Shown here piece after piece: positions 1 through 7,353 of a stretch of 17,722 nucleotides of DNA; the stretch's first letter is position 1, and every line of letters starts with the position of its first letter. Where the stretch lies: the NCBI GenBank assembly GCA_030744435.1, contig JASLQO010000007.1:1-17722 (forward strand), given 5' to 3'. Both the position numbers and the translations under genes were made by a program. The notes under the pieces were generated by a model. It did not search any database, was not told the DNA's origin, and saw only the letters and a list, made by a program, of their open reading frames with translations. Origin of the DNA: JASLQO01 sp002327525 (GTDB taxonomy: Bacteria; Pseudomonadota; Gammaproteobacteria; Pseudomonadales; Azotimanducaceae).

Positions 1-66
1 CAGACCACTTTCATGCTCCTTTAGAATCCCAATGATCTGCTCTTCGCTGTAGCGCTTGCGCTTCAT
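1..66 (-). CDS. IS3-family transposase OrfA, N-terminal part only
   Basis: Reading the minus strand from the ATG at 66 gives MKRKRYSEEQIIGILKEHE followed by SGL, and the frame is open to the window edge. This is the characteristic opening of IS3-family OrfA, a small helix-turn-helix protein that binds the element's ends and is joined to the DDE catalytic OrfB by programmed frameshifting. Only 22 codons are present, so whether the gene is intact cannot be judged. The start is supported by a GGGAGAAG purine stretch a few bases upstream and by the family-typical first residues. Confidence 0.85.
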   Translation of the reverse strand, partial: MKRKRYSEEQIIGILKEHESGL

Positions 67-140
67 ATCCACTTCTCCCTGGCATCAATGTTACGGGAAA
101 AGTCTCTTTCTCAATGGCCATGTTTTTGGGGGAAAGGTCA
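1..140 (-). mobile_element. 5' end of an IS3-family insertion sequence, cut by window edge
   Basis: The outer end reads TGACCTTTCCCCCA on the minus strand (positions 140 to 127). It begins with TG, as IS3-family terminal inverted repeats do, and lies about 60 bases upstream of an OrfA-like start codon at 66. The element therefore extends leftward out of the window. The other end, the target duplication and the orfB part cannot be seen. The opening peptide suggests the IS407/IS51-like branch, but that is inference. The element lies 71 bases beyond the stop codon of the SDR gene, so it has not interrupted that gene. Confidence 0.75.
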
Positions 141-183
141 ACCGTTTCGATCTTGATCGTCTTGTAACTACTCATTCGGACGC

Positions 184-205
184 ATCAGGCAGTTCCCTGT
201 CTGAT
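184..205. terminator. Inverted repeat after the SDR gene, possible terminator
   Basis: ATCAGGCAG and CTGTCTGAT form 9-base arms with one mismatch around a TTCC loop, just past the SDR stop codon at 212 on the minus strand. No clear T-run follows on either strand, so this is at best a weak terminator. Confidence 0.3.
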
Positions 206-211
206 CTCATC

Positions 212-979
212 TCAACTCATCTCGCCTGCCAGTCCATCGACGTAGATGCGTTCGCCGGTGACGTAGCTGTTCAGGTCGGAGACTAGGTAGCGCACGACGT
301 TGGCGACATCCTCAGGCTGACATACGTGCCCGAACGGCGAGTTGTCGTCGATGTCTCTCAGATTCTCTACACCGCGCGTGGCTCTTGCCAGCCGACGGCC
401 CATTTCGGTCTCCACCAGCCCCGGGGCAACGATGTTCACGCGGATGTTGTTGCGCAGTTCCTCTTTCGCCACTCCGTTTGCGATTGCCTCGATACCCGCT
501 TTGCCGACGTTGTATGGTGCTCCATTGCCCGCCCAGCGCCGCGTGCCCGCTGAGGAAATCATGATGATGTCACCCCTGGGGCGTTCGCGTAGGTGGGGTA
601 TGACCTCGTGCGTTGTGTAGAAACTGCCGAAACAGTGCGTACGCACCACGCGCTCGAATTCTGCCGGATCAGTATCGGCCACCGAGTTGCCGCGGCTGGC
701 GATACCGGCATTGTTGACCAGGATGTCGATGTGACTAAAATCGGCAGCCACCGCAGCGACCATTTCCCTGACCGCTTCGTAGTCGTCCACCGACGCCTGG
801 TACGCTTGCGCCCGCACGCCGAGATTACGTAGCGCTCCGACCGTCTCGGTGGCGCCTTCCTCGTCGCGGCGATAGTTCACGGCGATATCGGCGCCATCTT
901 CTGCGAGCCCCAGCGCGATACCGCGCCCGATTCCACGATTGCCGCCGGTGATGATGGCGACCCTTCCTTTAAGTGACAT
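212..979 (-). CDS. SDR-family oxidoreductase (FabG-like)
   Basis: This 255-residue protein is a classical short-chain dehydrogenase/reductase, close to the family's usual 250 residues. The cofactor motif TGGNRGIGRG is at residues 11-20, NNAG at 89-92, and the catalytic Ser142/143, Tyr156 and Lys160 (YNVGK) are all present. The C-terminus ends with the typical TGERIYVDGL segment. The arginine cluster at NYRRDEE, after the second strand, favours NADPH (inference). The start at 979 is preceded by an AGGA Shine-Dalgarno sequence. It is divergent from phaC, so it could be a 3-hydroxyacyl-CoA/acetoacetyl-CoA reductase supplying PHA monomer. FabG-like reductases act on many 3-oxo or hydroxyl substrates, however, and a dehydrogenase for an alicyclic or steroid intermediate is equally possible. 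Family assignment is firm; substrate is unknown. Confidence 0.9.
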   Translation of the reverse strand: MSLKGRVAIITGGNRGIGRGIALGLAEDGADIAVNYRRDEEGATETVGALRNLGVRAQAYQASVDDYEAVREMVAAVAADFSHIDILVNNAGIASRGNSVADTDPAEFERVVRTHCFGSFYTTHEVIPHLRERPRGDIIMISSAGTRRWAGNGAPYNVGKAGIEAIANGVAKEELRNNIRVNIVAPGLVETEMGRRLARATRGVENLRDIDDNSPFGHVCQPEDVANVVRYLVSDLNSYVTGERIYVDGLAGEMS

Positions 980-994
980 TGGTTTTCCTGATAA

Positions 995-1113
995 CTCGGT
1001 TGAAGTTGGTAGAGATTAACCGATCAAGTGCGGCGCGGGGAGGTTCATGAAGGCGTCGGCAGATCCTGCGTGGTAGTTTACGAAATGGATTTCATAGCCG
1101 ACAATCAACCGAG
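995..1113. promoter_or_regulatory. Divergent SDR/phaC control region with a separated 9-bp inverted repeat
   Basis: The 170-base gap between the divergent SDR and phaC starts contains CTCGGTTGA at 995-1003 and its exact reverse complement TCAACCGAG at 1105-1113. The right copy lies within ATCAACCGAGCGGTGAT, itself an imperfect dyad. One copy sits near each start codon, as expected for a regulator that binds both promoters and perhaps loops the DNA. No regulator gene is nearby, so the role is inferred only from symmetry and placement. Confidence 0.3.
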
Positions 1114-1149
1114 CGGTGATTTAATCAGAGATTCTCAAGGGAAGGGAGC

Positions 1150-2826
1150 ATGCCGAAAAAAATAGACTCGCCATCGATCGATGACCATATCCTGACGCTG
1201 AATCCCATCGTGGGTGTGAGTATCGAAGACCTGGCCCAATCAACCGCCGCGGTAGTGCAGGCGGCACTCACTCAACCTACCGTTGCCGCCAAGCACCTGC
1301 TGCAGTTCAATGCCGAGCTCATCAAGGTGATCTTCGGCAACTCGGACCTGCAGCCGTCGCCGCGTGACGCGCGTTTCGCCGATACTGCGTTTGAAGACAA
1401 TGCGTTGTATGCCGGCCTGGCCAAGAGCTGGCTGGCGTGGCAAGCGGTGGTCAACGACTGGGTGGATGAAATCGGTTTCGAAGGCGAAGCCCTGGAGCGC
1501 GCACGCTTCGTTGCCTCCGTCGCGACTGATGCCATGGCACCTACAAACTTCCTTCTGGGCAATCCGTCGGCACTGAAAAAGGCATTCGAAACCCGCGGTG
1601 CGAGCCTGGTTGCCGGGCTTCGCAATCTGGTGGATGACCTGCAAAACAACGGTGGCATGCCGAGCCAGGTGGACAAATCCGCGTTCGATGTTGGAAATAA
1701 CGTCGCCAACTCGCCCGGCTGCGTCATACACAGAGACGCCATCGTAGAGCTGATTCAGTACCAGGGTGCTACTGATACGAGGAACTCACGACCATTGCTG
1801 ATTGTGCCACCGCAGATCAACAAGTACTACATCTACGACATGTCGCCGGGCAAGAGTATGGTGAAATATCTGGTCGAACAGGGTTTCCAGGTGTTCGTCG
1901 TATCGTGGCGCAACCCCACCGAAGAAAACAGAAACTGGGGGCTCGATGATTACGTGACGTCGTTGGAGAGCGCCATCGGTGTCACTCTCGATGTCAGCGG
2001 AGCAGATGCGGTGAACGTGATCGGTGCCTGTGCAGGCGGCATCACTCTGGCAGTGGCGCTTGGGTACCTGGCCGGCAAGGGTGATTTGGGCAAGATCGCC
2101 TCCCTCACACTCATGGTGAACGTATTGCAGCCCGCTGCGGACGACTCGGTCATAGGGCTCTTTGCAAACGAGGAAACCATCGAGGCGGCGCGCAAACGTT
2201 CTGCAAAGGCTGGTGTGCTAGATGGCAACGATACCGCCCGGGTATTCAACTGGATGCGTCCCAACGACCTCATCTGGAATTATGTCGTCTCGAATTACCT
2301 GCACGGTGAGTCGCCGCCGGCGTTCGACATCCTGTATTGGAACAACGATACGACCCGCCTGCCCGCCCGGCTACATAGCGATTTTCTCGATGTCTTCAAG
2401 GACAATCTGCTGTCAGAACAAGGTGCACTCGAGATCAAAGGGGTACCCATCGATCTGGCGAAGGTGAACGTGCCCGCATTCATAACAGGTGGGACCACGG
2501 ATCATATTACGCCCTGGCAGGCGTGCTACCGATCCACCCAGATTCTCGGTGGTGAGATTACCTATGTCCTGTCCACGGCAGGACACATCCAGAGTCTAAT
2601 CAATCCGCCAACCTCGTCGAAACGCAAGTTCTATACGAACGACGCCACGCCACCCGCGGCGGAGGACTGGCTGGCTGATGCCAGGGAACACGCGGGATCG
2701 TGGTGGCCATTCTGGACCGAGTGGCTGAACGCGCTGTCCAACGAGCAGATACCCGTCGCGGCCCAATGTGGCAACGAGCGTCATACGGAACTGTGTGCTG
2801 CACCGGGCACCTATGTGCTGGAGTAG
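1150..2826 (+). CDS. phaC: Polyhydroxyalkanoate synthase, class II-like
   Basis: PHA synthase polymerises (R)-3-hydroxyacyl-CoA into polyester on the granule surface. The protein has 558 residues, matching Pseudomonas class II PhaC (about 560). The lipase-like box is GACAGG with nucleophile Cys294. The rest of the triad is Asp451 (GGTTDHITPW) and His479 (STAGHIQSL). Segments LLIVPPQINKYYIYD and VSWRNPTEENRNWGL near residues 216-265 are typical of the class II family, which prefers medium-chain monomers. The start ATG follows AAGGGAAGGGAG, a strong Shine-Dalgarno sequence. The 3' end overlaps the depolymerase-like gene, reproducing the phaC-phaZ order of Pseudomonas, but phaC2, phaD and phasin genes are not present here. 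A short-chain or mixed substrate range cannot be excluded from sequence alone. Confidence 0.93.
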   Translation: MPKKIDSPSIDDHILTLNPIVGVSIEDLAQSTAAVVQAALTQPTVAAKHLLQFNAELIKVIFGNSDLQPSPRDARFADTAFEDNALYAGLAKSWLAWQAVVNDWVDEIGFEGEALERARFVASVATDAMAPTNFLLGNPSALKKAFETRGASLVAGLRNLVDDLQNNGGMPSQVDKSAFDVGNNVANSPGCVIHRDAIVELIQYQGATDTRNSRPLLIVPPQINKYYIYDMSPGKSMVKYLVEQGFQVFVVSWRNPTEENRNWGLDDYVTSLESAIGVTLDVSGADAVNVIGACAGGITLAVALGYLAGKGDLGKIASLTLMVNVLQPAADDSVIGLFANEETIEAARKRSAKAGVLDGNDTARVFNWMRPNDLIWNYVVSNYLHGESPPAFDILYWNNDTTRLPARLHSDFLDVFKDNLLSEQGALEIKGVPIDLAKVNVPAFITGGTTDHITPWQACYRSTQILGGEITYVLSTAGHIQSLINPPTSSKRKFYTNDATPPAAEDWLADAREHAGSWWPFWTEWLNALSNEQIPVAAQCGNERHTELCAAPGTYVLE

Positions 2827-3638
2827 AATCAATCACCCGGACGCTTAGAGAGCAGTATCTCGATGTCGCCGGCCATCGGCTGCGCATCGTTGCTGGGTTG
2901 ACAGGTGACGGCCCGCCGCTGCTTATATTCAATGGTATAGGCGCATCGGCCGGCTTGTTACGTCCCCTGATGCTGCGCCTGAATGTAACGTGCATCACGT
3001 TCGATCTGCCGGGCGTGGGAGCGTCGAGGCCGAGCCTCGTGCCCAGACGCATGCGTCATCTGGCGCGGCTTGCCGCGCAAGTGCTGGATACGTTGGGGAT
3101 CAGGGAATGTCACGTGATGGGTGTTTCCTGGGGCGGTGGGCTTGCGCAGCAATTCGCCAGGCAGTATCCGCGGCGCACGCAGCGACTCATACTGGCTGCC
3201 ACGTCCACCGGCCAAGTGATGGTGCCACCCAGGCCATCGGTAATTCTGCGCATGGCGACCCCACTCAGGTATCTGAGCGCCGGGCACTTTGTGAACATCG
3301 CGGGTGAGATCTATGGCGGAGACTTTCGGCATGATGCGGCGCGCGTCAAAGAGCACGCCAGGCACATGACGCCCCCCTCGATCACTGGCTATCTGGGTCA
3401 GCTGTACACGCTCACGGGCTGGACCAGCCTCTTCTGGCTGCACGAGATCAAGGCCCCGGCACTCGTCATGGCGGGTACGGACGACCCGATCATCCCAATG
3501 GCCAACGCCCGAATTCTCGCCCAACGTCTGCCCAACGGACGTTTGAATACGTACGATTGCGGCCATCTATTCATCCTGACGCGGCTCGATCAGGTTGCGC
3601 GCGACATAGATGCGTTCCTGGATACGCGCACGGTGTAG
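2766..3638 (+). CDS. phaZ: PHA depolymerase-like alpha/beta hydrolase
   Basis: This alpha/beta hydrolase resembles the intracellular medium-chain PHA depolymerase of Pseudomonas, which releases hydroxyacids from granules. Family landmarks include LLIFNGIGAS, FDLPGVGAS, the nucleophile elbow GVSWGG (Ser121 counted from the ATG at 2766), the acid in AGTDDPIIP (Asp239/240) and the catalytic His267 in DCGHLF. The segment YTLTGWTSLFWLHEIKAP also matches the family. The start is uncertain. Similarity seems to begin near the phaC stop codon, yet no ATG, GTG or TTG occurs in frame there. The nearest canonical choices are ATG 2766 (290 residues) and GTG 2793 (281 residues), both inside phaC and both with weak ribosome sites. 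A GGAG at 2820-2823 sits 8 bases before an in-frame ATC at 2832. The overlap implies translational coupling to phaC. Confidence 0.85.
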   Translation: MWQRASYGTVCCTGHLCAGVESITRTLREQYLDVAGHRLRIVAGLTGDGPPLLIFNGIGASAGLLRPLMLRLNVTCITFDLPGVGASRPSLVPRRMRHLARLAAQVLDTLGIRECHVMGVSWGGGLAQQFARQYPRRTQRLILAATSTGQVMVPPRPSVILRMATPLRYLSAGHFVNIAGEIYGGDFRHDAARVKEHARHMTPPSITGYLGQLYTLTGWTSLFWLHEIKAPALVMAGTDDPIIPMANARILAQRLPNGRLNTYDCGHLFILTRLDQVARDIDAFLDTRTV

Positions 3639-3664
3639 CGATAGACGGCGTCCCATATCCGAAT

Positions 3665-3689
3665 GGCGCGAGATCCTGGCAGTCGCGCC
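3665..3689. terminator. Hairpin between convergent phaZ and acyl-CoA dehydrogenase genes
   Basis: GGCGCGA (3665-3671) and TCGCGCC (3683-3689) form a perfect 7-bp GC-rich stem with an 11-base loop, in the 55-base gap between two convergent stop codons. The position suits a bidirectional terminator, but no long T-run follows on either side. Confidence 0.5.
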
Positions 3690-3693
3690 TGGT

Positions 3694-4923
3694 CTACAGC
3701 AGATTGGGATTGATCAACTGAGCGCCACCTTTGAGTGCTAGCATTTCGTTGCATCCGTCGGCGATCAGAAACGACCTGGCATCACGCACCAGCTTTTCCA
3801 TCGGATATTCCTTGGTCAATCCGTTGGCGCCGAAAATCTGCAGTGCGTCACTCGCCACCTCGAAGGCGGTTTGTGTGGCCGTCACCTTGGCGGCGGTTGA
3901 TCCGTGCAATGCGGGTACCGGTGCGGTTGCATTGAACTCACCGGCCCTACGTACCAGCGCTCTGGCCGCTTCGACTTTCCTGAACATGTGGAACAGGCGG
4001 TACTGCACATTCTGGTGCTTGATGATCTTCTGGCCGCCGGCCACACGTTCATGTGCATATGCTAGAGCGTGTTCGTAGGCTGCGCGGGCAATACCCACGG
4101 CCATGTTGCCCACGCTGACGTTTGCATCCGTCAGGGTCTTGTGCACCAGATCGTTGTAGGTGTCGGGGCGTGCCAACAGGTTCGTGATCGGTACCTGTAC
4201 TCCGTCAAAGAACAATTCTCCCTGGTTCATTGCGCGTGCTCCGAATTTCTCCAGTGGCTTGCCGCGGCTCACGCCCGGCAGGTCCAGCGGTACCAATACG
4301 CAGATTCCGGGCTGGGTTTGCTCGTCTGCCTCTGCGTGACAGTACAGCACGCACAGTTCTGCGGTCATCGCACCGGAAACCCAGGCCGACTTCTGACCGT
4401 TGATGACCACATAGTCGCCTTCGATGCGAGCGACACAGTTGGGTGTTCCGGATTCGCCATTTGCGGTGGCCATATCGGCCTGCGGGTCGAGCATGTCGGT
4501 GCCGTGATCCGGTTCGGTTATCCCCCAGCATCCCCTGTACTGCTCGCAGTACTCGACCAGGTCTTCCCTGCCGGCCAGGGTGCTGAACGCGGGAGGAAAC
4601 CAGTCAACCAGAATCATGCCGGCCAGGCCCACATCGCCCCAGGCCAGCTCCTCGCCTGCGATCAATGACAGCCGGGTTGACGCAGCGGGCTCCAACTCCG
4701 CCATCGCCGAAACCTTCAATCCCAGCTCCTTGGCTTGCGCCAGCACTTCCCACAGGATTGAACCGTCTGCTATGGCGTCTTCGGCGCTCATTGCATCCAT
4801 TTCCGTTCCGGCCGGACGCAGTACGTCTCGTGCGAAGCGGTGGGTGGCGTCCTGCACTGTTTGCTCCATCTCGGTCAGCGGACCTTCCAGTCCACTGACG
4901 GGCAGCTCGATGTAATTAGTCAT
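3694..4923 (-). CDS. Acyl-CoA dehydrogenase family protein
   Basis: This 409-residue FAD enzyme has the three-part acyl-CoA dehydrogenase layout: an N-terminal helical domain; a middle beta domain with GCWGITEPDHGTD (131-143) and VINGQKSAWVSGA (173-185), which contact flavin and substrate; and a C-terminal helical domain with QIFGANGL (362-369) and RDARSFLIADGCNE (380-393). The family normally introduces the alpha-beta double bond in acyl-CoA. The catalytic base is usually the Glu of a YEGTNE-type motif; here the aligned residue is Asp389 within IADGCNE. The protein may therefore have altered activity or belong to a subgroup with a different base. An AGGGA motif lies about 10 bases before the ATG at 4923. 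It is divergent from the broken thiolase, with a palindrome between them, suggesting former co-regulation in a CoA-ester pathway. Confidence 0.9.
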   Translation of the reverse strand: MTNYIELPVSGLEGPLTEMEQTVQDATHRFARDVLRPAGTEMDAMSAEDAIADGSILWEVLAQAKELGLKVSAMAELEPAASTRLSLIAGEELAWGDVGLAGMILVDWFPPAFSTLAGREDLVEYCEQYRGCWGITEPDHGTDMLDPQADMATANGESGTPNCVARIEGDYVVINGQKSAWVSGAMTAELCVLYCHAEADEQTQPGICVLVPLDLPGVSRGKPLEKFGARAMNQGELFFDGVQVPITNLLARPDTYNDLVHKTLTDANVSVGNMAVGIARAAYEHALAYAHERVAGGQKIIKHQNVQYRLFHMFRKVEAARALVRRAGEFNATAPVPALHGSTAAKVTATQTAFEVASDALQIFGANGLTKEYPMEKLVRDARSFLIADGCNEMLALKGGAQLINPNLL

Positions 4924-4963
4924 GTGAGTTCTTCCCTAGTGTTGATCGCTGATACTCCCCTGG

Positions 4964-4980
4964 TGCGGTAGTCTACCGCA
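4964..4980. promoter_or_regulatory. 17-bp palindromic operator candidate
   Basis: TGCGGTA-GTC-TACCGCA is a perfect dyad with 7-base arms and a 3-base spacer, about 40 bases upstream of the acyl-CoA dehydrogenase start and inside the divergent gap with the thiolase pseudogene. Size and symmetry resemble operators of TetR-family repressors, which often control acyl-CoA catabolic genes. A second, weaker dyad, CGTGA-CGA-TCACG, lies at about 4994-5006. No repressor gene is visible, so the binding factor is unknown. Confidence 0.4.
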
Positions 4981-5113
4981 GCGACATTGCGTACGTGACG
5001 ATCACGGCGAAATGACCGCAAGGGATACCGCGGGGACCGCCGGTAGGCACGGGATGATGGGGTTCACCTCACCAGCAGGTGTTCTCACTGACCACAGACG
5101 CTAAGGTATGGGA

Positions 5114-5827
5114 ATGAGTACAGGTGTCGCCATCGTCGGTTGTGGGCGAACGCCGTATAGCAGGACAAAGCACGGCGAGGTTGCATTGAACGTCGATCAA
5201 TACATCGCCTAGGCCGCGGACCTTGCTCTGCAGCAGGCGGGCATGAATAAGAACGACTTCGATGGCCAGGGGTTGGGCGTCTCCCACGCCGAAGCCGCAC
5301 ATACGGTCAACTGGTCTGCCGCAACTGCGGAGAATCTCGGCATCAGCCCGCAAGCCGTCATACGGGCGGATCAGGGCGGAGCATCGGCGACGGCGATGCT
5401 GATTAGAGCCTGCGCATTGATCAAAGCGGGCATTATCGACCGGGCGCTGGTGGTGGGTGCCGATACACCGCTGAGCATTCCGTCGGTCGCCCCGGGTCTG
5501 CCACTGCCCCCGGAAAGGACGCGCGGTGTCTATTGGGACTTTCAGGGGCCGTTTGGATTGATGGGCGCGAGCGCGCAGTTCGCGCTGGTGTTGCAGCGGC
5601 ACATGTATCAATACCCGGTTTCCCCGGAGCAACTCGGCAAGGTGGCGGTGACTAATCGATTTCACGCATCCCTGCACGCGGGCGCGATCTATCGCAAACC
5701 CTTCACCCTGGATGACTATCTCAGCTCCCGGATGCTCTCGGATCCCATCCGCTTGTTCGACTGCGTGGGCCTGCGCGATCGACCAGGCAGAAGCGACAGT
5801 ATCACCCGGCAAGATCTACGGTTCTGA
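5114..5827 (+). pseudogene. SCP-x-type thiolase, interrupted and C-terminally truncated
   Basis: From the ATG at 5114 the frame reads MSTGVAIVGCGRTPYSR, a typical thiolase opening, but meets an in-frame TAG at 5210-5212 after 32 codons. The same frame then continues with thiolase-like sequence: QQAGMNKNDFDGQGLGVSH, DQGGASATAMLIRACALI, RALVVGADTP and KPFTLDDYLSSRMLSDPIRLFDCV. Right after LFDCV similarity stops, and a short unrelated tail ends at the TGA at 5825. About 237 codons remain of an expected 380 or so, so the C-terminal half with the catalytic His and second Cys is missing. The Cys expected near GGASATAM is also absent, as in the SCP-x/Ltp2 thiolase-like aldolase group. Such proteins cleave steroid or branched side-chain CoA esters, usually with a DUF35 partner that is not seen here. 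An internal ATG at 5243 could restart translation, but the product would lack essential parts. Confidence 0.8.
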
Positions 5828-5990
5828 GTAGTCATTTCCCTGCGACCCTCAACGGCAATTCAACGGCATGAATCTCCTGTTTTGTGACGTCGATCGGAAT
5901 CGAGCGCGCCCGTACAGTAACAGATACGATCGGATGTAGCGCCGGACAATGGACCCTCGAAGGCGGGCCGCTGAACGCACCCAGATTGTG

Positions 5991-7202
5991 TCAGAGAGTG
6001 GAGGTGTCCGTGTTCATACCCATCAGCACGCGGCCCACGAGTTCATACGTGGGCGGCCCAACCATGATGTGTGCAGTTGCGACGTGAGCATCCCGGAAGA
6101 TGCGTGACAATGGACTGCGATTGTAGACTGGTGTACCGCCCGCGGCGTTGTACATCAGATCCACCGCGCGTGTTGCCTGCCTTGAGGCATTGGTGGTTGC
6201 GAGTCTGAGGATGGCGCGGTGCTGATCTGTCATCGGGGTGCCGTCACGGGCGGGCACCCAGGCGTCCGCCACCGCTTCGCGCATGAGGGCCTTGGCGGAT
6301 CGAATCGCCGCTTCGGCTTCCGCCACCGCGGATTGCACGTAGGTGCGATTGCCGAGGATCGTGGAGCTGGCCACCGGAATTTTGCCAGCCGCCAGCTCGA
6401 TCAGCTCGACGACGGCCCGGCGGGCAACCCCGAGCGAGATGGACGCAACGCCCATTCCCAGAACGCCGAGCAGCGGGAACTGATACAGGCCCGGCAAGCG
6501 CGGCTGATCCACGCCAAATCGAACCCAGCGCCCCTCGGGTACGAACGCATCCTCCACCGAGAAGTCATTGGAACCGGAGCCGGACATGCCGTGAACGTCC
6601 CATGTCTGGAGGATCCGAATCTGATCTTTCTCGAAGAAGGGCAGCAGGTGATGGAGGCGGCCTTCGGCGTCTTTGACGGGTTGATCGTTTTCATCCACCA
6701 GCAGACTGCCACCCAGCACCCAGTCGGCATGGCTGGTGCCACTGCCCCACTGCCAGCGTCCCGACACCAGGATGCCGCCGTCGACCATCCGCGCGCGGCC
6801 AGTGGGGGCGGTTACACCGCAGGTGATGACGCCCTCCTGAGAGTAGATTCTGTGCGCCCACTCTTCGTTCAGATACGCCGACATGAGCGCCGTTGTCGCG
6901 CATACCATGGTCACCCACGCGGTCGAACCATCTCCCTGCGCGATGGCATCTATAACGTCGAGTGAATCCATCGGATGTACCTCGTCGCCGCCCAGAGCGG
7001 CTGGAATGCAGAGTTTGAATATCCCCGCCTTCTTCATCTGTTCGATCAGCTCAGTCGATACATCACCGTTCTTTTCGGCTTCGTCGGCCTGTTCATCTGC
7101 TATTTGCGAGATGGTTCTCACTCGCTCCATAACATCTTCCTGCATCCTGAAATCTCCGATTGCCGAGCTTTGTTGCGGATCAAGATGTACTTCATGGACC
7201 AT
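5991..7202 (-). CDS. Acyl-CoA-dehydrogenase-fold flavin monooxygenase (HsaA/HpaB-like)
   Basis: The protein has the acyl-CoA dehydrogenase fold of the group typified by HsaA and DszC, two-component monooxygenases that use FMNH2 or FADH2 from a partner reductase. The N-terminal domain contains FKLCIPAALGGDEVHPM. The middle domain has SGRWQWGSGTSHADW. The C-terminal end has LMYNAAGGTPVYNRSPLSR followed by IFRDAHVATAHIMVGP, in the family's RDxH-type position. No YEGT-like catalytic Glu motif is present, as expected for a monooxygenase rather than a dehydrogenase. The longest frame starts at 7259, but CGAGGG lies 6 bases before the ATG at 7202, so that start was chosen (403 residues). The ATG at 7145, after GGAG, is a second option (384 residues). 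No flavin reductase gene is visible nearby. The gene is divergent from the MaoC-like gene. The substrate, possibly a ring-bearing CoA ester or phenol, is unknown. Confidence 0.82.
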   Translation of the reverse strand: MVHEVHLDPQQSSAIGDFRMQEDVMERVRTISQIADEQADEAEKNGDVSTELIEQMKKAGIFKLCIPAALGGDEVHPMDSLDVIDAIAQGDGSTAWVTMVCATTALMSAYLNEEWAHRIYSQEGVITCGVTAPTGRARMVDGGILVSGRWQWGSGTSHADWVLGGSLLVDENDQPVKDAEGRLHHLLPFFEKDQIRILQTWDVHGMSGSGSNDFSVEDAFVPEGRWVRFGVDQPRLPGLYQFPLLGVLGMGVASISLGVARRAVVELIELAAGKIPVASSTILGNRTYVQSAVAEAEAAIRSAKALMREAVADAWVPARDGTPMTDQHRAILRLATTNASRQATRAVDLMYNAAGGTPVYNRSPLSRIFRDAHVATAHIMVGPPTYELVGRVLMGMNTDTSTL

Positions 7203-7320
7203 TTTCATCCCTCGGGATTTGCTCCAGATCAATACTGTTCGCATATTTGCGAGCCGCATCGGTCGACCGTTGCTGCCGGAATTGAGGTGGCCTCAGAGGT
7301 GTTTGAGTGGCAGTCTTGAA

Positions 7321-7334
7321 CGTTTGCACAAACG
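7321..7334. promoter_or_regulatory. Palindrome upstream of the MaoC-like gene
   Basis: CGTTTG-CA-CAAACG is a dyad with 6-base arms ending 19 bases before the ATG at 7354, in the 151-base divergent gap. Other dyads in this gap are TCGCA-TATT-TGCGA near 7238 and CGGTCGACCG near 7260. The position suggests an operator covering the promoter or leader. The factor is unknown. Confidence 0.3.
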
Positions 7335-7353
7335 AGGACACGCTGGAGCCGAT

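Noticed and set aside
4069..4668. 199-codon plus-strand frame inside the acyl-CoA dehydrogenase
   Set aside because: It is a shadow of the minus-strand gene, with no motif or ribosome site.
5832..5985. Minus-strand open stretch ending VRARSIPIDVTKQEIHAVE and on
   Set aside because: It looks faintly coding but has no start, no recognised family and is under 55 codons. Possibly a remnant; not supported enough to list.
6883..7353. 157-codon upstream extension of the MaoC-like frame
   Set aside because: It overlaps the divergent monooxygenase gene antisense. The ATG at 7354 has its own ribosome site and a family-like start.
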